Shown: piece by piece, positions 54,842 through 63,111 of the stretch
Position numbering within the stretch: position 1 is the first letter of the stretch
Layout: every line of letters begins with the position of its first letter
From: an uncultured Roseburia sp.
Lineage (GTDB): Bacteria > Bacillota > Clostridia > Lachnospirales > Lachnospiraceae
Direction: 5' to 3'
DNA: 64,000 nt
Assembly (NCBI GenBank): GCA_947383215.1
Contig: CANDCP010000005.1
Location: 1 to 64,000, forward strand
Made by a program: the position numbers and the translations under genes
Notes under the pieces: generated by a model
What the model was told of the DNA's origin: nothing
Database searches by the model: none
The model's input: the letters and a program-made list of their open reading frames with translations, nothing else

Positions 54842-55413
54842 CATGAGCAGTCCATGTATTGCAGGAGATGCTGCATTTTTATTACGCCGCGCTGCTGTGA
54901 AATAATAATCGCGTTCAGAATCGGTTTCAGGTTGGGACAGATCGGGTATTGCAGGGCGGTTTCCGACATTTCTATGGCGCCCATATGGTGCGGAATCATT
55001 TCCCACATAAAATCGCAGTTGATATTATTTGCGGCGCGGGCGCATTTCATGTTAGAAAACATATCCTGCATAATTTCGTTGATACTGTGCTGATACAGCC
55101 ATAGATCCTGGTCTGAGTTTTGAAAATTTTCACATGAGAGTTCGATCTCGCGCATATTTTTGATGCTTTTCGTCTGTTCTTCGACAATGCCGGAAGCAAT
55201 GATTTCAATCGGCTTGCTGTTTGTATATTTTAGAATGTTCTGCGACATCTCAATTGCCGCCTGATGATGCGGGATCATCTGTGTTATAAAATTGTGAGAG
55301 ATGCTGTCTGTCAGGTCGGCGCTTCTCATGTTTTGAATCATTTTTTCTAAGATAGAGCCGTAATAATCGAGATAAATTCGTGCGGAATTATGAAGTTTAT
55401 TTTGTCTGTGCAT
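54841..55413 (-). CDS. DUF305 domain protein
   Basis: 190 residues, two ferritin-like halves each with a paired-histidine motif: ITQMIPHHQAAIEM and MWEMIPHHMGAIEM. DUF305 proteins of other bacteria are often exported and tied to metal handling; this one has no signal peptide. The two HH helices could form a metal site. GGAGG precedes the ATG. Confidence 0.88.
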   Translation of the reverse strand: MHRQNKLHNSARIYLDYYGSILEKMIQNMRSADLTDSISHNFITQMIPHHQAAIEMSQNILKYTNSKPIEIIASGIVEEQTKSIKNMREIELSCENFQNSDQDLWLYQHSINEIMQDMFSNMKCARAANNINCDFMWEMIPHHMGAIEMSETALQYPICPNLKPILNAIIISQQRGVIKMQHLLQYMDCS

Positions 55414-55539
55414 AATACGCCTCCTTTATTTTATTATATGGCGCAAAGAACAAAAGGGTGCGGTGCGTCCGGTTGTTGGAAGAGCACAAAAAAAGTCTAA
55501 AAAAACCAAAGAAATTCAAACGGAGGCGATAAATTAATG

Positions 55540-55545
55540 ATATAA
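55540..55545 (+). promoter_or_regulatory. Extended -10 promoter of the GH18 gene
   Basis: TGATATAAT (55537-55545) is an extended -10 element; no good -35 box lies 17 bases upstream. Confidence 0.5.
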
Positions 55546-55613
55546 TGGAAAAGGCAAATTGAAGACGCTGAAATGAAATCAGGAGAGGGATAAACGAAGA
55601 AAGGATGTTTGGG

Positions 55614-58600
55614 ATGGTGAAGCATAAGTGGAAGAAGTTATTGGCAGGTCTGCTTGCGGCAGCAATTACAGTCGGAGGAAATCATGTTGTTTTTCCGGCG
55701 CATGCAAAAGATGCCGGGACGCAGGATAGAAAAGCGCAGACGTTACAGGCGAACGAAACGTCAAAGGGCGCGGCGGTCGCAAGACCGGGAGAAAATGTAT
55801 CGGGGATCAAGCTTCCGGACGGATATTACAATCGAAAAGTGGTGGGTTATTTTCCGAACTACGCAATTAATTCGGACGCGCACGATCACTTTTCAATTGT
55901 GGATTTGCAGTGGGACAAACTGACGCACGTACAGTATGCGTTTGTAGTTGCGGACGAGAATACATTTGAGATGAAGGCCAGCGATCAGGAAAATGATCTG
56001 GAGAATAAATTTGAGGACAGAGAATTTTATCATAAGGGCGAGAAGATTGAAATGGACGAAAGTCTTGGCTATTACGGACAGTTTAATCTGATGCACACAA
56101 TGATGGAAAAGTATCCAGACGTGACGGTTCTGGCGTCGACAGGCGGATGGGCGGCTTCACGTTCTCTGTGGCTGGTGACGGATTCCGAGGCAAATATGCG
56201 TAAATTTGCGTCTTCGGCGGTGGAATTTGTCCGAAAATACGGATTTGACGGAATTGATATTGACTTTGAATTTCCTTCAGAGACATCCGGTTCGGGAAAT
56301 CCCGGGGATTTTGATTTGTCGGAAAGCAGAAGGAGCGGCATATCGGACCGCTATACGCAGCTGATCAGGATCCTTCGGGAGACCTTTGATGCCGCGGCAA
56401 AAGAGGACGGTAAATATTACTGGGTAACGTCGGCAGTATCGGCGTCTTCCTGGGTTCTTGGCGGACAGACAAATTCTGATTTCCTGGATTATCTGGATTT
56501 TGTTTCGATCATGTCCTACGACTATCACGGCGGATGGAACGCGTATGTGGAAAATCAGGCGAATCTCTATCCGGATCCGGCAGATACCGAGACGAAACAG
56601 ATGGCGCTTCCGACATTGGGGTTTGACTGGTCCTATAAATATTACAGAGGAAAGATTCATTCGGAAAAGATTTTGATGGGCGTTCCGTACTATACCCGGG
56701 GATGGTCGAATGTCTCCGGCGGCGACGGAACGGGACTGCACGGTACGTCGAACACGCCTGCGACCGGAAATGAAAACATCTGGTGCGACCTTGATACCAA
56801 TGAAAAGGAAGTCCCGGCGGGCGCAAACCCTCTGTGGCACGTGATGAATCTGATGAAAGAAGACGCAAACTACGAGGAAGTCTGGGACGACGTCGGAAAG
56901 GTGCCGCATATCTGGAACAGCGCGACAAAGACGTTTTTAACTTACGAAAATACGCGCTCCGTTCAGGAGAGGATTCATTATGTAGAGGAAAATAATCTTG
57001 GAGGCGTGCTGATCTGGGTTATGCACGGGGATTATGACTATGATGAAGCGGCAGGGAAATACGTGGTCGGCGACACCTTGACAACGATGTTCCATGATCA
57101 GTTTGCGTCTATGGACGCGGCGCAGATTACCTCCGATATTGATCTGAATGGAACGCCGCTCGATTTTAGCGTTGATTTCGGGGGGAAATATGACCACCCG
57201 AATTATACATACTTGATTAAAGTGACAAATAATACGAAGGAAGAGATACCGGCCGGCTGGACACTGACCTTTGATCTGCCGAATTCGGCCGTATTTACAA
57301 GCTCCTGGGGCGGAACGTATTCGGTAGAACAGAGCGCGAAGCGCGAGTTTTCGACGGTCAGCCTCAGCGCGGGCGAGTGGCAGGCGCTTGGCGCAGGCGA
57401 GAGCGTCGAGCTGCAGGGGATGATAAAACTGAATTTTGCGGGAGCCAAGAATTTTAAGCTAAACGGACAGCCGATGAAATCCGCGGTAGAGGCGGAAAAG
57501 ATTCGTCTGGGCCTTGGGGACGGGGAGGTTCCGGTAGTTTCCGTGACGGGGGTCAGCCTGAATAAAAACATTCTGGAATTAGAAGAGGGGCAGACGGAGC
57601 GTCTGACCGCTGTTGTGGCACCGTCAAATGCGAGTAATAAGGGTTTGACGTGGTCCAGCAGCGAGCCGTCGGTTGCGGCGGTATCTTCCGGCGGAATGGT
57701 AACGGCCCAAAAAGAGGGGACGGCGACGATAACGGTAAAGACCGCAGACGGGGGAAAGAGCGCGTCGTGCGAGGTTACCGTTTCGAAAAAGACACAGGGC
57801 GCCGTTGCCGTGGATTCCGTGACAATAGATCCGTCCGAGCTGTCTTTAAAGGTGGGAGCGGTTGTCACTCTGACGCCGTCCGTTTCTCCGTCGAATGCAA
57901 GCAATAAAAAAGTGACATGGACTTCTTCGGACAGGACAGTGGCGTCGGTGGTAGACGGAACCGTGATAGCGGAGGCGGCGGGAATCGCGGTCATTACGGT
58001 TACGACAGAGGACGGAAACAAGACCGCGGAATGTAAGGTGACCGTGTCGGAAGAGACGTCGTCATCCGTTGCGGTGACAGGGATCACGTTAAATAAATCC
58101 GATTTTACCTTGGAGAAGGGCGTATCCGAGAAAATAGAGGCGGTAATTGCGCCTTTTAACGCGACGAATCAGGAAGTAACCTGGAATTCTTCCGATCTTT
58201 CTGTGGCCGTTGTCTCAAAGGACGGCATTGTGACGGCAGTTTCGGTTGGGACGGCCGTTATCAGCGCCAAAACGGCTGATGGAGGAAAAGAGGCGTCATG
58301 TAAGGTGACCGTGACGGAGAGAGACGCCCAAGCGGTGGCGGTGACGGGAGTGCGCTTAAATGCGCTGAATTCGAACCTGTCCTGTGGGGAGACAGGTTCA
58401 CTGACCGCGGTTATTGAGCCGTCGGACGCGACAATTCAAAATGTGTTCTGGAAGTCTTCCGATCCGGAAACCGTATTTGTATCCTCGGAAGGGTCGCTGC
58501 TTGCGAGAAAAGAGGGGACAGTGACAATTACCGTGACGACGGCGGACGGAAGCTATAAGGCGGATTGCACGGTTACGGTTGTTCCGCAGGCGGTGACGGG

Positions 58601-59894
58601 GGTGAGATTAAGCCAGACGCATCTAAGCCTTGCGGAGGGGATTTCCGCAAAACTGGCCGCGACGGTTGAGCCGGAAAACGCCAAAAATAAGAGCGTGATT
58701 TGGACTTCCACAGATGAAGAGGTGGCAAGCGTGTCTTCGGACGGAATGGTAACGGCGCATAAAGCAGGAACGGCGACGATAAAGGCAGTGACAGCGGACG
58801 GCGGTAAGGAGGCGGCGTGTCAGGTTGACGTGACGGAGCGGATGCCGGGCAGCATCGCAGTGACGGGCGTAAGTCTGGATCAAAGCTTTTTGGAACTTAA
58901 GGTCGGCGAGCAGGACAAGAAGCTGACGGCGGCGGTGACGCCGGATAACGCGACATACAGTGAAGTTCTATGGGAAAGCTCCGATAAAAGCGTTGTGTTC
59001 GTGAGCGCGCAGGGGCAGTTGATCGCGAGAAAAGCAGGGACGGCGGAAATTACGGCGATTACAGCGGACGGCGGAAAGCGGGCTGTCTGTACGGTGACAG
59101 TGAGAGAGAAAGAATCTCCGGCGATTAACTATACCGTAAGCTTTGATTCGGCGGGAGGAAGCGCCGTGGAGTCCCAGACTGTGGCGGCAGGAGCGCGCGT
59201 AATTGTTCCGAAGGCTCCGACAAAGGCGGGATATGTATTTGACGGCTGGTATTTTGGCACGGCGCCGTACAGTTTTGATACGGCCGTCAGCGGCGATATG
59301 GTATTGACGGCAAAATGGAAACTGATACAGACGCAAAAGCAGCCGGTAAAAGTGAGCGGGATTGCGATCACAGGGCTGTCGAAAAAGATTGCGGCGGGGA
59401 AGGCGATTTCGCTGGCCGCGACTGTGGCGCCGGCAAACGCGGCGGATTCTTCCGTGACATGGGCGGTTAAGAACGTGAAAGATGCGAAATATGTAACCGT
59501 AGACGCAAAGAGCGGCCTTGTAAAGACAAAGAAGGCCGGAAAAAATAAAACGGTAACCATAACTGCGACGGCAAACGACGGCAGCGGCGTTAAGGCGGAA
59601 TATAAGATTAAGCTTATGCCAAAGGCCGTGAAAAAGATTACGTTAAAAGCGTCGGCGAGCGCGGTTAAGGCGGGAAAGAAGGTAAAGATAAAGGCTGTCG
59701 TCGCACCGTCCGTCTCTTCCAAAAAGATAAATAAAAAATTAAAATGGACCAGCAGCAATCCGGATTATGCGGTTGTCAGCGCGAAGGGAATCGTAAAAAC
59801 AAAAAAGGCGGGAAAAGGAAAAAGCGTAAAGATTACGGCGGCGGCTACGGATGGCAGTAATAAGAAAAAAGTTATAAAGATAAAAATAAAATAG
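55614..59894 (+). CDS. Secreted multidomain glycoside hydrolase family 18 chitinase-like protein
   Basis: 1426 residues from ATG 55614, where AAAGGATG has proper spacing; ATG 55605 touches its site. Signal peptide of about 31 (PAHA). GH18 domain about 70-500 with the catalytic DGIDIDFE (D212-E219). Then a cellulose/chitin-binding beta domain (about 515-625), six Ig-like Big_2 repeats (about 635-1170; VTGVSL starts, SDxSVA middles, GTATIT, CxVTV ends), one InlB/Flg_new repeat (ending GYVFDGWYFG) and two Lys-rich Big_2-like repeats to the C-terminus. No LPxTG or SLH anchor; the basic tail may hold it to the wall. Substrate chitin or peptidoglycan-like glycan. Confidence 0.92.
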   Translation: MVKHKWKKLLAGLLAAAITVGGNHVVFPAHAKDAGTQDRKAQTLQANETSKGAAVARPGENVSGIKLPDGYYNRKVVGYFPNYAINSDAHDHFSIVDLQWDKLTHVQYAFVVADENTFEMKASDQENDLENKFEDREFYHKGEKIEMDESLGYYGQFNLMHTMMEKYPDVTVLASTGGWAASRSLWLVTDSEANMRKFASSAVEFVRKYGFDGIDIDFEFPSETSGSGNPGDFDLSESRRSGISDRYTQLIRILRETFDAAAKEDGKYYWVTSAVSASSWVLGGQTNSDFLDYLDFVSIMSYDYHGGWNAYVENQANLYPDPADTETKQMALPTLGFDWSYKYYRGKIHSEKILMGVPYYTRGWSNVSGGDGTGLHGTSNTPATGNENIWCDLDTNEKEVPAGANPLWHVMNLMKEDANYEEVWDDVGKVPHIWNSATKTFLTYENTRSVQERIHYVEENNLGGVLIWVMHGDYDYDEAAGKYVVGDTLTTMFHDQFASMDAAQITSDIDLNGTPLDFSVDFGGKYDHPNYTYLIKVTNNTKEEIPAGWTLTFDLPNSAVFTSSWGGTYSVEQSAKREFSTVSLSAGEWQALGAGESVELQGMIKLNFAGAKNFKLNGQPMKSAVEAEKIRLGLGDGEVPVVSVTGVSLNKNILELEEGQTERLTAVVAPSNASNKGLTWSSSEPSVAAVSSGGMVTAQKEGTATITVKTADGGKSASCEVTVSKKTQGAVAVDSVTIDPSELSLKVGAVVTLTPSVSPSNASNKKVTWTSSDRTVASVVDGTVIAEAAGIAVITVTTEDGNKTAECKVTVSEETSSSVAVTGITLNKSDFTLEKGVSEKIEAVIAPFNATNQEVTWNSSDLSVAVVSKDGIVTAVSVGTAVISAKTADGGKEASCKVTVTERDAQAVAVTGVRLNALNSNLSCGETGSLTAVIEPSDATIQNVFWKSSDPETVFVSSEGSLLARKEGTVTITVTTADGSYKADCTVTVVPQAVTGVRLSQTHLSLAEGISAKLAATVEPENAKNKSVIWTSTDEEVASVSSDGMVTAHKAGTATIKAVTADGGKEAACQVDVTERMPGSIAVTGVSLDQSFLELKVGEQDKKLTAAVTPDNATYSEVLWESSDKSVVFVSAQGQLIARKAGTAEITAITADGGKRAVCTVTVREKESPAINYTVSFDSAGGSAVESQTVAAGARVIVPKAPTKAGYVFDGWYFGTAPYSFDTAVSGDMVLTAKWKLIQTQKQPVKVSGIAITGLSKKIAAGKAISLAATVAPANAADSSVTWAVKNVKDAKYVTVDAKSGLVKTKKAGKNKTVTITATANDGSGVKAEYKIKLMPKAVKKITLKASASAVKAGKKVKIKAVVAPSVSSKKINKKLKWTSSNPDYAVVSAKGIVKTKKAGKGKSVKITAAATDGSNKKKVIKIKIK

Positions 59895-59941
59895 GCAAAA
59901 TACAGCGGGAAAACGAACCGTCCTAACAATTGTTTTTACAA

Positions 59942-59970
59942 TGGACAAAAACGTATTTATCTATTATAAT
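59942..59970 (+). promoter_or_regulatory. Promoter of the phosphorelay cluster
   Basis: TGGACA (59942-59947), 17 bases, TATAAT (59965-59970), 45 bases before the Hpt gene. Confidence 0.65.
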
Positions 59971-60015
59971 AAAAATGTTCATGTGAATAAAAACAATTAG
60001 AAAGAAGGGCAGGAT

Positions 60016-60390
60016 ATGAGCCAGGATTTAAAAAAGCAGTTGGAAGAAAACGGGGCGGACGTTAACGGAACCCTAAAGCGCTTTATGAATAATGACGCAA
60101 TCTATATGAAGTTTATTATGAAATTTTTGGAAGATAAAAATTTCGACGGCGTAAACGAGAATCTGCAAAAGGGTGATTACGAGGCGCTTTTTCACAGCGT
60201 TCACACGTTAAAAGGCGTTACGGCAAATCTGGGGCTTGATCCAATCAGCGCGGTTGCCGCGCAGATGTCGGATTTGCTGCGGAATAAACAGCCGCAGGAA
60301 ATAGACGTCGAAAAGCTGGAGGAGCTTAGAGATCAGCTGGAGGAAGCGTATACCCGTTTTGTCAATATCCTGAGAGAAAATAAGCAGTAA
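60016..60390 (+). CDS. Free-standing histidine phosphotransfer (Hpt) protein
   Basis: 124 residues, all helical. Phospho-accepting H63 in FHSVHTLKGVTANLGL fits the Hpt HxxKG pattern. It would pass phosphate between response regulator domains. The next genes encode a regulator, a kinase and a second regulator, so a phosphorelay is likely. AAAGAAGGGC precedes the ATG. Confidence 0.9.
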   Translation: MSQDLKKQLEENGADVNGTLKRFMNNDAIYMKFIMKFLEDKNFDGVNENLQKGDYEALFHSVHTLKGVTANLGLDPISAVAAQMSDLLRNKQPQEIDVEKLEELRDQLEEAYTRFVNILRENKQ

Positions 60391-60473
60391 TCAATTGACA
60401 TTTTTATTGAAAAATGGTAAGTTAGATGATGAGAAATATGAATGATCGGACGAAGAAATGTTGAGGAGATGCC

Positions 60474-61556
60474 ATGGATAAGCAGCAGATATTGATTGTT
60501 GACGATGAAGAAGTAAACCGCGTGATACTTAAAGGCGTATTTCAGGATGAATATGAGATTCTTGAGGCTCCAAATGGTCAGGAGGCGACCGTTCAGATTG
60601 AGAATCATCAGAATATTGTCTTGATTTTATTGGATGTGGTCATGCCCGTTATGGACGGCTTCGGCGTATTGGAGTATATGAAGAAGCATGATCTGTTGGA
60701 GAAGATCCCTGTTATCCTGATTACGGGAGAGACGGTTCAGGACAGCGACGACCAGGCGTATACATACGGTGTGGCGGATGTCATGCATAAGCCGTTTTAT
60801 CCTCATATTGTCAGGCGAAGAGGAAAAAACATTATTGAACTGTACCAGAACAAGCACAACATGGAGCGCCGCCTGAAAGAGCAGGAAGAGGCCATCATGG
60901 CGAAGGAGAAGAAGATTCGCGAGAGCAACGAATTTATGATCGACGCGCTCAGCTCAGTTGTGGAATTCCGAAGCCTGGAGACGGGGGAGCATGTAAGGCG
61001 TATTAAGTATTTTACCAGAATTATGTTGAAATATCTGATGAAGTATTTCCCGAAATACGGGCTGACGGAGGCGCAGGTCGATGCGATTGCAAGAGCGTCT
61101 GCCCTGCATGATATCGGAAAAATCGGAATACCGGACGCTATTTTGTTAAAGCCGGGAAGATTGACGGCAGATGAATTTGAGGTCATGAAAACCCACACGA
61201 CAATCGGATGCGAGGTGCTGGAGAAGTTTCATGCGGATCAGACGGATGAGTTTTATCGATATTGCTATGAGATTTGTCGTTATCACCATGAGAGATGGGA
61301 CGGAAACGGATATCCGGATCATTTGGTAGGGGAGGAGATACCTATCAGTGCACAGATCGTTGCCATTGCAGATGTTTATGATGCGCTGGTGAGCCCTAGA
61401 GTATATAAGAGCGCGTATGCAAATAATATTGCGTATGAAATGATCATGAAGGGTGAGTGCGGTGAGTTTTCGCCGGACGTGTTAGAGTGCTTCGGGCTTG
61501 CCAAGGAGGATTTTTTCAACATTGTAGAAGTGATAAAGATGTTTGACTTTTCGTAA
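60474..61556 (+). CDS. Response regulator with HD-GYP output
   Basis: 360 residues. Receiver domain (D10/D11, phospho-acceptor D54 in LLDVVMP, VMHKPF lysine), a coiled-coil linker (about 120-160), then HD-GYP with TGEHVRRI, LHDIGKIGIPDAI, KTHTTIGCEVL, YHHERWDGNGYP and DVYDALVSPR. The metal ligands appear complete, so active cyclic-di-GMP hydrolysis set by phosphorylation is expected. A terminator follows. Confidence 0.95.
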   Translation: MDKQQILIVDDEEVNRVILKGVFQDEYEILEAPNGQEATVQIENHQNIVLILLDVVMPVMDGFGVLEYMKKHDLLEKIPVILITGETVQDSDDQAYTYGVADVMHKPFYPHIVRRRGKNIIELYQNKHNMERRLKEQEEAIMAKEKKIRESNEFMIDALSSVVEFRSLETGEHVRRIKYFTRIMLKYLMKYFPKYGLTEAQVDAIARASALHDIGKIGIPDAILLKPGRLTADEFEVMKTHTTIGCEVLEKFHADQTDEFYRYCYEICRYHHERWDGNGYPDHLVGEEIPISAQIVAIADVYDALVSPRVYKSAYANNIAYEMIMKGECGEFSPDVLECFGLAKEDFFNIVEVIKMFDFS

Positions 61557-61573
61557 TGTTTGTGACATATGGC

Positions 61574-61616
61574 GGGCAGCAAAAAAAATGTGGAGTTTTT
61601 GTTGCCCTTCTTTTTG
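61574..61616 (+). terminator. Rho-independent terminator inside the phosphorelay cluster
   Basis: GGGCAGCAAAAA (61574-61585) pairs with TTTTTGTTGCCC (61596-61607), one wobble, then TTCTTTTTG. Confidence 0.88.
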
Positions 61617-61668
61617 TTAAATTCTGTAAAACAGGAAGCGTTTTTGCCTGTATCAGAGGAGGGGTATT

Positions 61669-63099
61669 GTGGAGCGGGATGATGGCGGTCTGTTTTTAGT
61701 CAACGATGCGCTGGAGATGATTCTGATATTTGACCGGATGGGGAAGATATCGTATGCCAACACTGCGGCGGAGACAAAATTGGAATATGGAAGCGAGCTG
61801 TGCGGAAAAAATATATGCGATATTTTCCCGAATGATTTTCGGAAGGATGGGGAAAGCTTTGAGACAAATTATCGGTTTGGCGGCGAGATACAAAACCTTA
61901 TGGCATACCGCAAAAATCTGACCTGTTTTCCGGTTGAAGTCAAGATGGACAGCAGGACGGATAACGGAACATACGTCTGTATGGCGAACGATGCGCTTGA
62001 GAAGGAGCATCTCGGAAGGGAAATTGCGCAGGTAAAGAAAGAAGCGCAACAGGCGCTGAAGGTAAAGTCGGAGTTTGTCGCAAACGTGACGCACGAGTTG
62101 CGGACGCCGGTAAACGGGGTGCTCGGCAATGTCAGAGAATTGCTCGACGTGGAGACGGACGGACAAAAAATGAAGACGCTGCGGACCATAGAGCGCTGTT
62201 GCGGCGATATGAATAAGATTATCAATAATATTTTGGATTTTTCCAAGCTGGAAGCGGGGAAGTTTGCGTTAGAGCCGCGGAAGTTTCATGTTCGGGATAT
62301 GCTAGATTATGTGAAGGCAAACCATATGGGCAAAATTACCGAAAAAGGGCTGGAATTTTTTATGACGGTGTCGCCGCAGGTGCCGGAATATATTATCGGC
62401 GACGAGCTGCGGATTGTGCAGATTCTCAATAACCTGTTATCGAATGCGCTAAAATTTACCGCGGTCGGAAAAGTTACGGTCGAGGTGCTTAAGACGGCGC
62501 AGGTGAATGACCGGATTGAGCTGTTTTTTATCGTAATCGATTCCGGAATCGGCATTGATAAGGCCGATCAGGATAAGCTGTTTCAGAGCTTTTCACAGGT
62601 GGATGCGTCCATTTCCAGGAAATATGGCGGGACGGGGCTCGGATTGAATATCTGTAAGCAGCTGGTCGAGCTGATGGGCGGAAGGATTGAGGTAGACAGT
62701 GAGAAGGGCCGGGGAAGTATTTTTTCCTTTTCCATATGGGTTTCCGTCACGGAGGAGGAGGCAAAGGCTTCATCGGAGACAGACGCTGTCAGAACGTATT
62801 CTTTTGTCGGCGACAGAGCGGAGCTTTCGTCAGACGCGCAGGAGGAAGACGCCAAAAAATATGGAACGCCGAAAAATCAGGAAGCGCTTTCCAAAAATTT
62901 ATCAAAGCTGATATTATGCGTCGAAATGGAAAACTGGGAAAAAGCCGAAATGTTTATGGATATGATAAGGCAGTTGACACAGGGAGCGCCGCGCGAGGTG
63001 GGCCGTGTGATCCTGAAGCTAAAGATGGCGGTTCAGAAGGAAAATTACGAAAAGGTGACGGCGGGATTTGAGGAGCTAAAAACGCTTTTGCAGGGGTAA
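61669..63099 (+). CDS. PAS-domain sensor histidine kinase
   Basis: 476 residues from GTG 61669 (GAGGAGGGG upstream). No membrane span: cytosolic. PAS domain (about 8-110), HisKA with H142 in THELRTPVNGVLGN, HATPase with N box LNNLLSNALKFT, G1 DSGIGID and G2 GGTGLGLNICKQL. A C-terminal helical extension of about 100 residues resembles an Hpt bundle but lacks an evident HxxKG. Twelve bases before the second regulator gene. Confidence 0.93.
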   Translation: MERDDGGLFLVNDALEMILIFDRMGKISYANTAAETKLEYGSELCGKNICDIFPNDFRKDGESFETNYRFGGEIQNLMAYRKNLTCFPVEVKMDSRTDNGTYVCMANDALEKEHLGREIAQVKKEAQQALKVKSEFVANVTHELRTPVNGVLGNVRELLDVETDGQKMKTLRTIERCCGDMNKIINNILDFSKLEAGKFALEPRKFHVRDMLDYVKANHMGKITEKGLEFFMTVSPQVPEYIIGDELRIVQILNNLLSNALKFTAVGKVTVEVLKTAQVNDRIELFFIVIDSGIGIDKADQDKLFQSFSQVDASISRKYGGTGLGLNICKQLVELMGGRIEVDSEKGRGSIFSFSIWVSVTEEEAKASSETDAVRTYSFVGDRAELSSDAQEEDAKKYGTPKNQEALSKNLSKLILCVEMENWEKAEMFMDMIRQLTQGAPREVGRVILKLKMAVQKENYEKVTAGFEELKTLLQG

Positions 63100-63111
63100 G
63101 GAGGTATACGG

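Noticed and set aside
57203-58087. 294-residue minus-strand frame opposite the GH18 gene
   Set aside because: Its Thr/Val-rich repeats mirror the Big_2 repeats on the plus strand; no ribosome site or promoter.
57540-59130. Regular repeats that could suggest a repeat array or CRISPR
   Set aside because: Spacing of about 260 bases, diverged copies and an open frame throughout show Ig-like protein repeats, not CRISPR.
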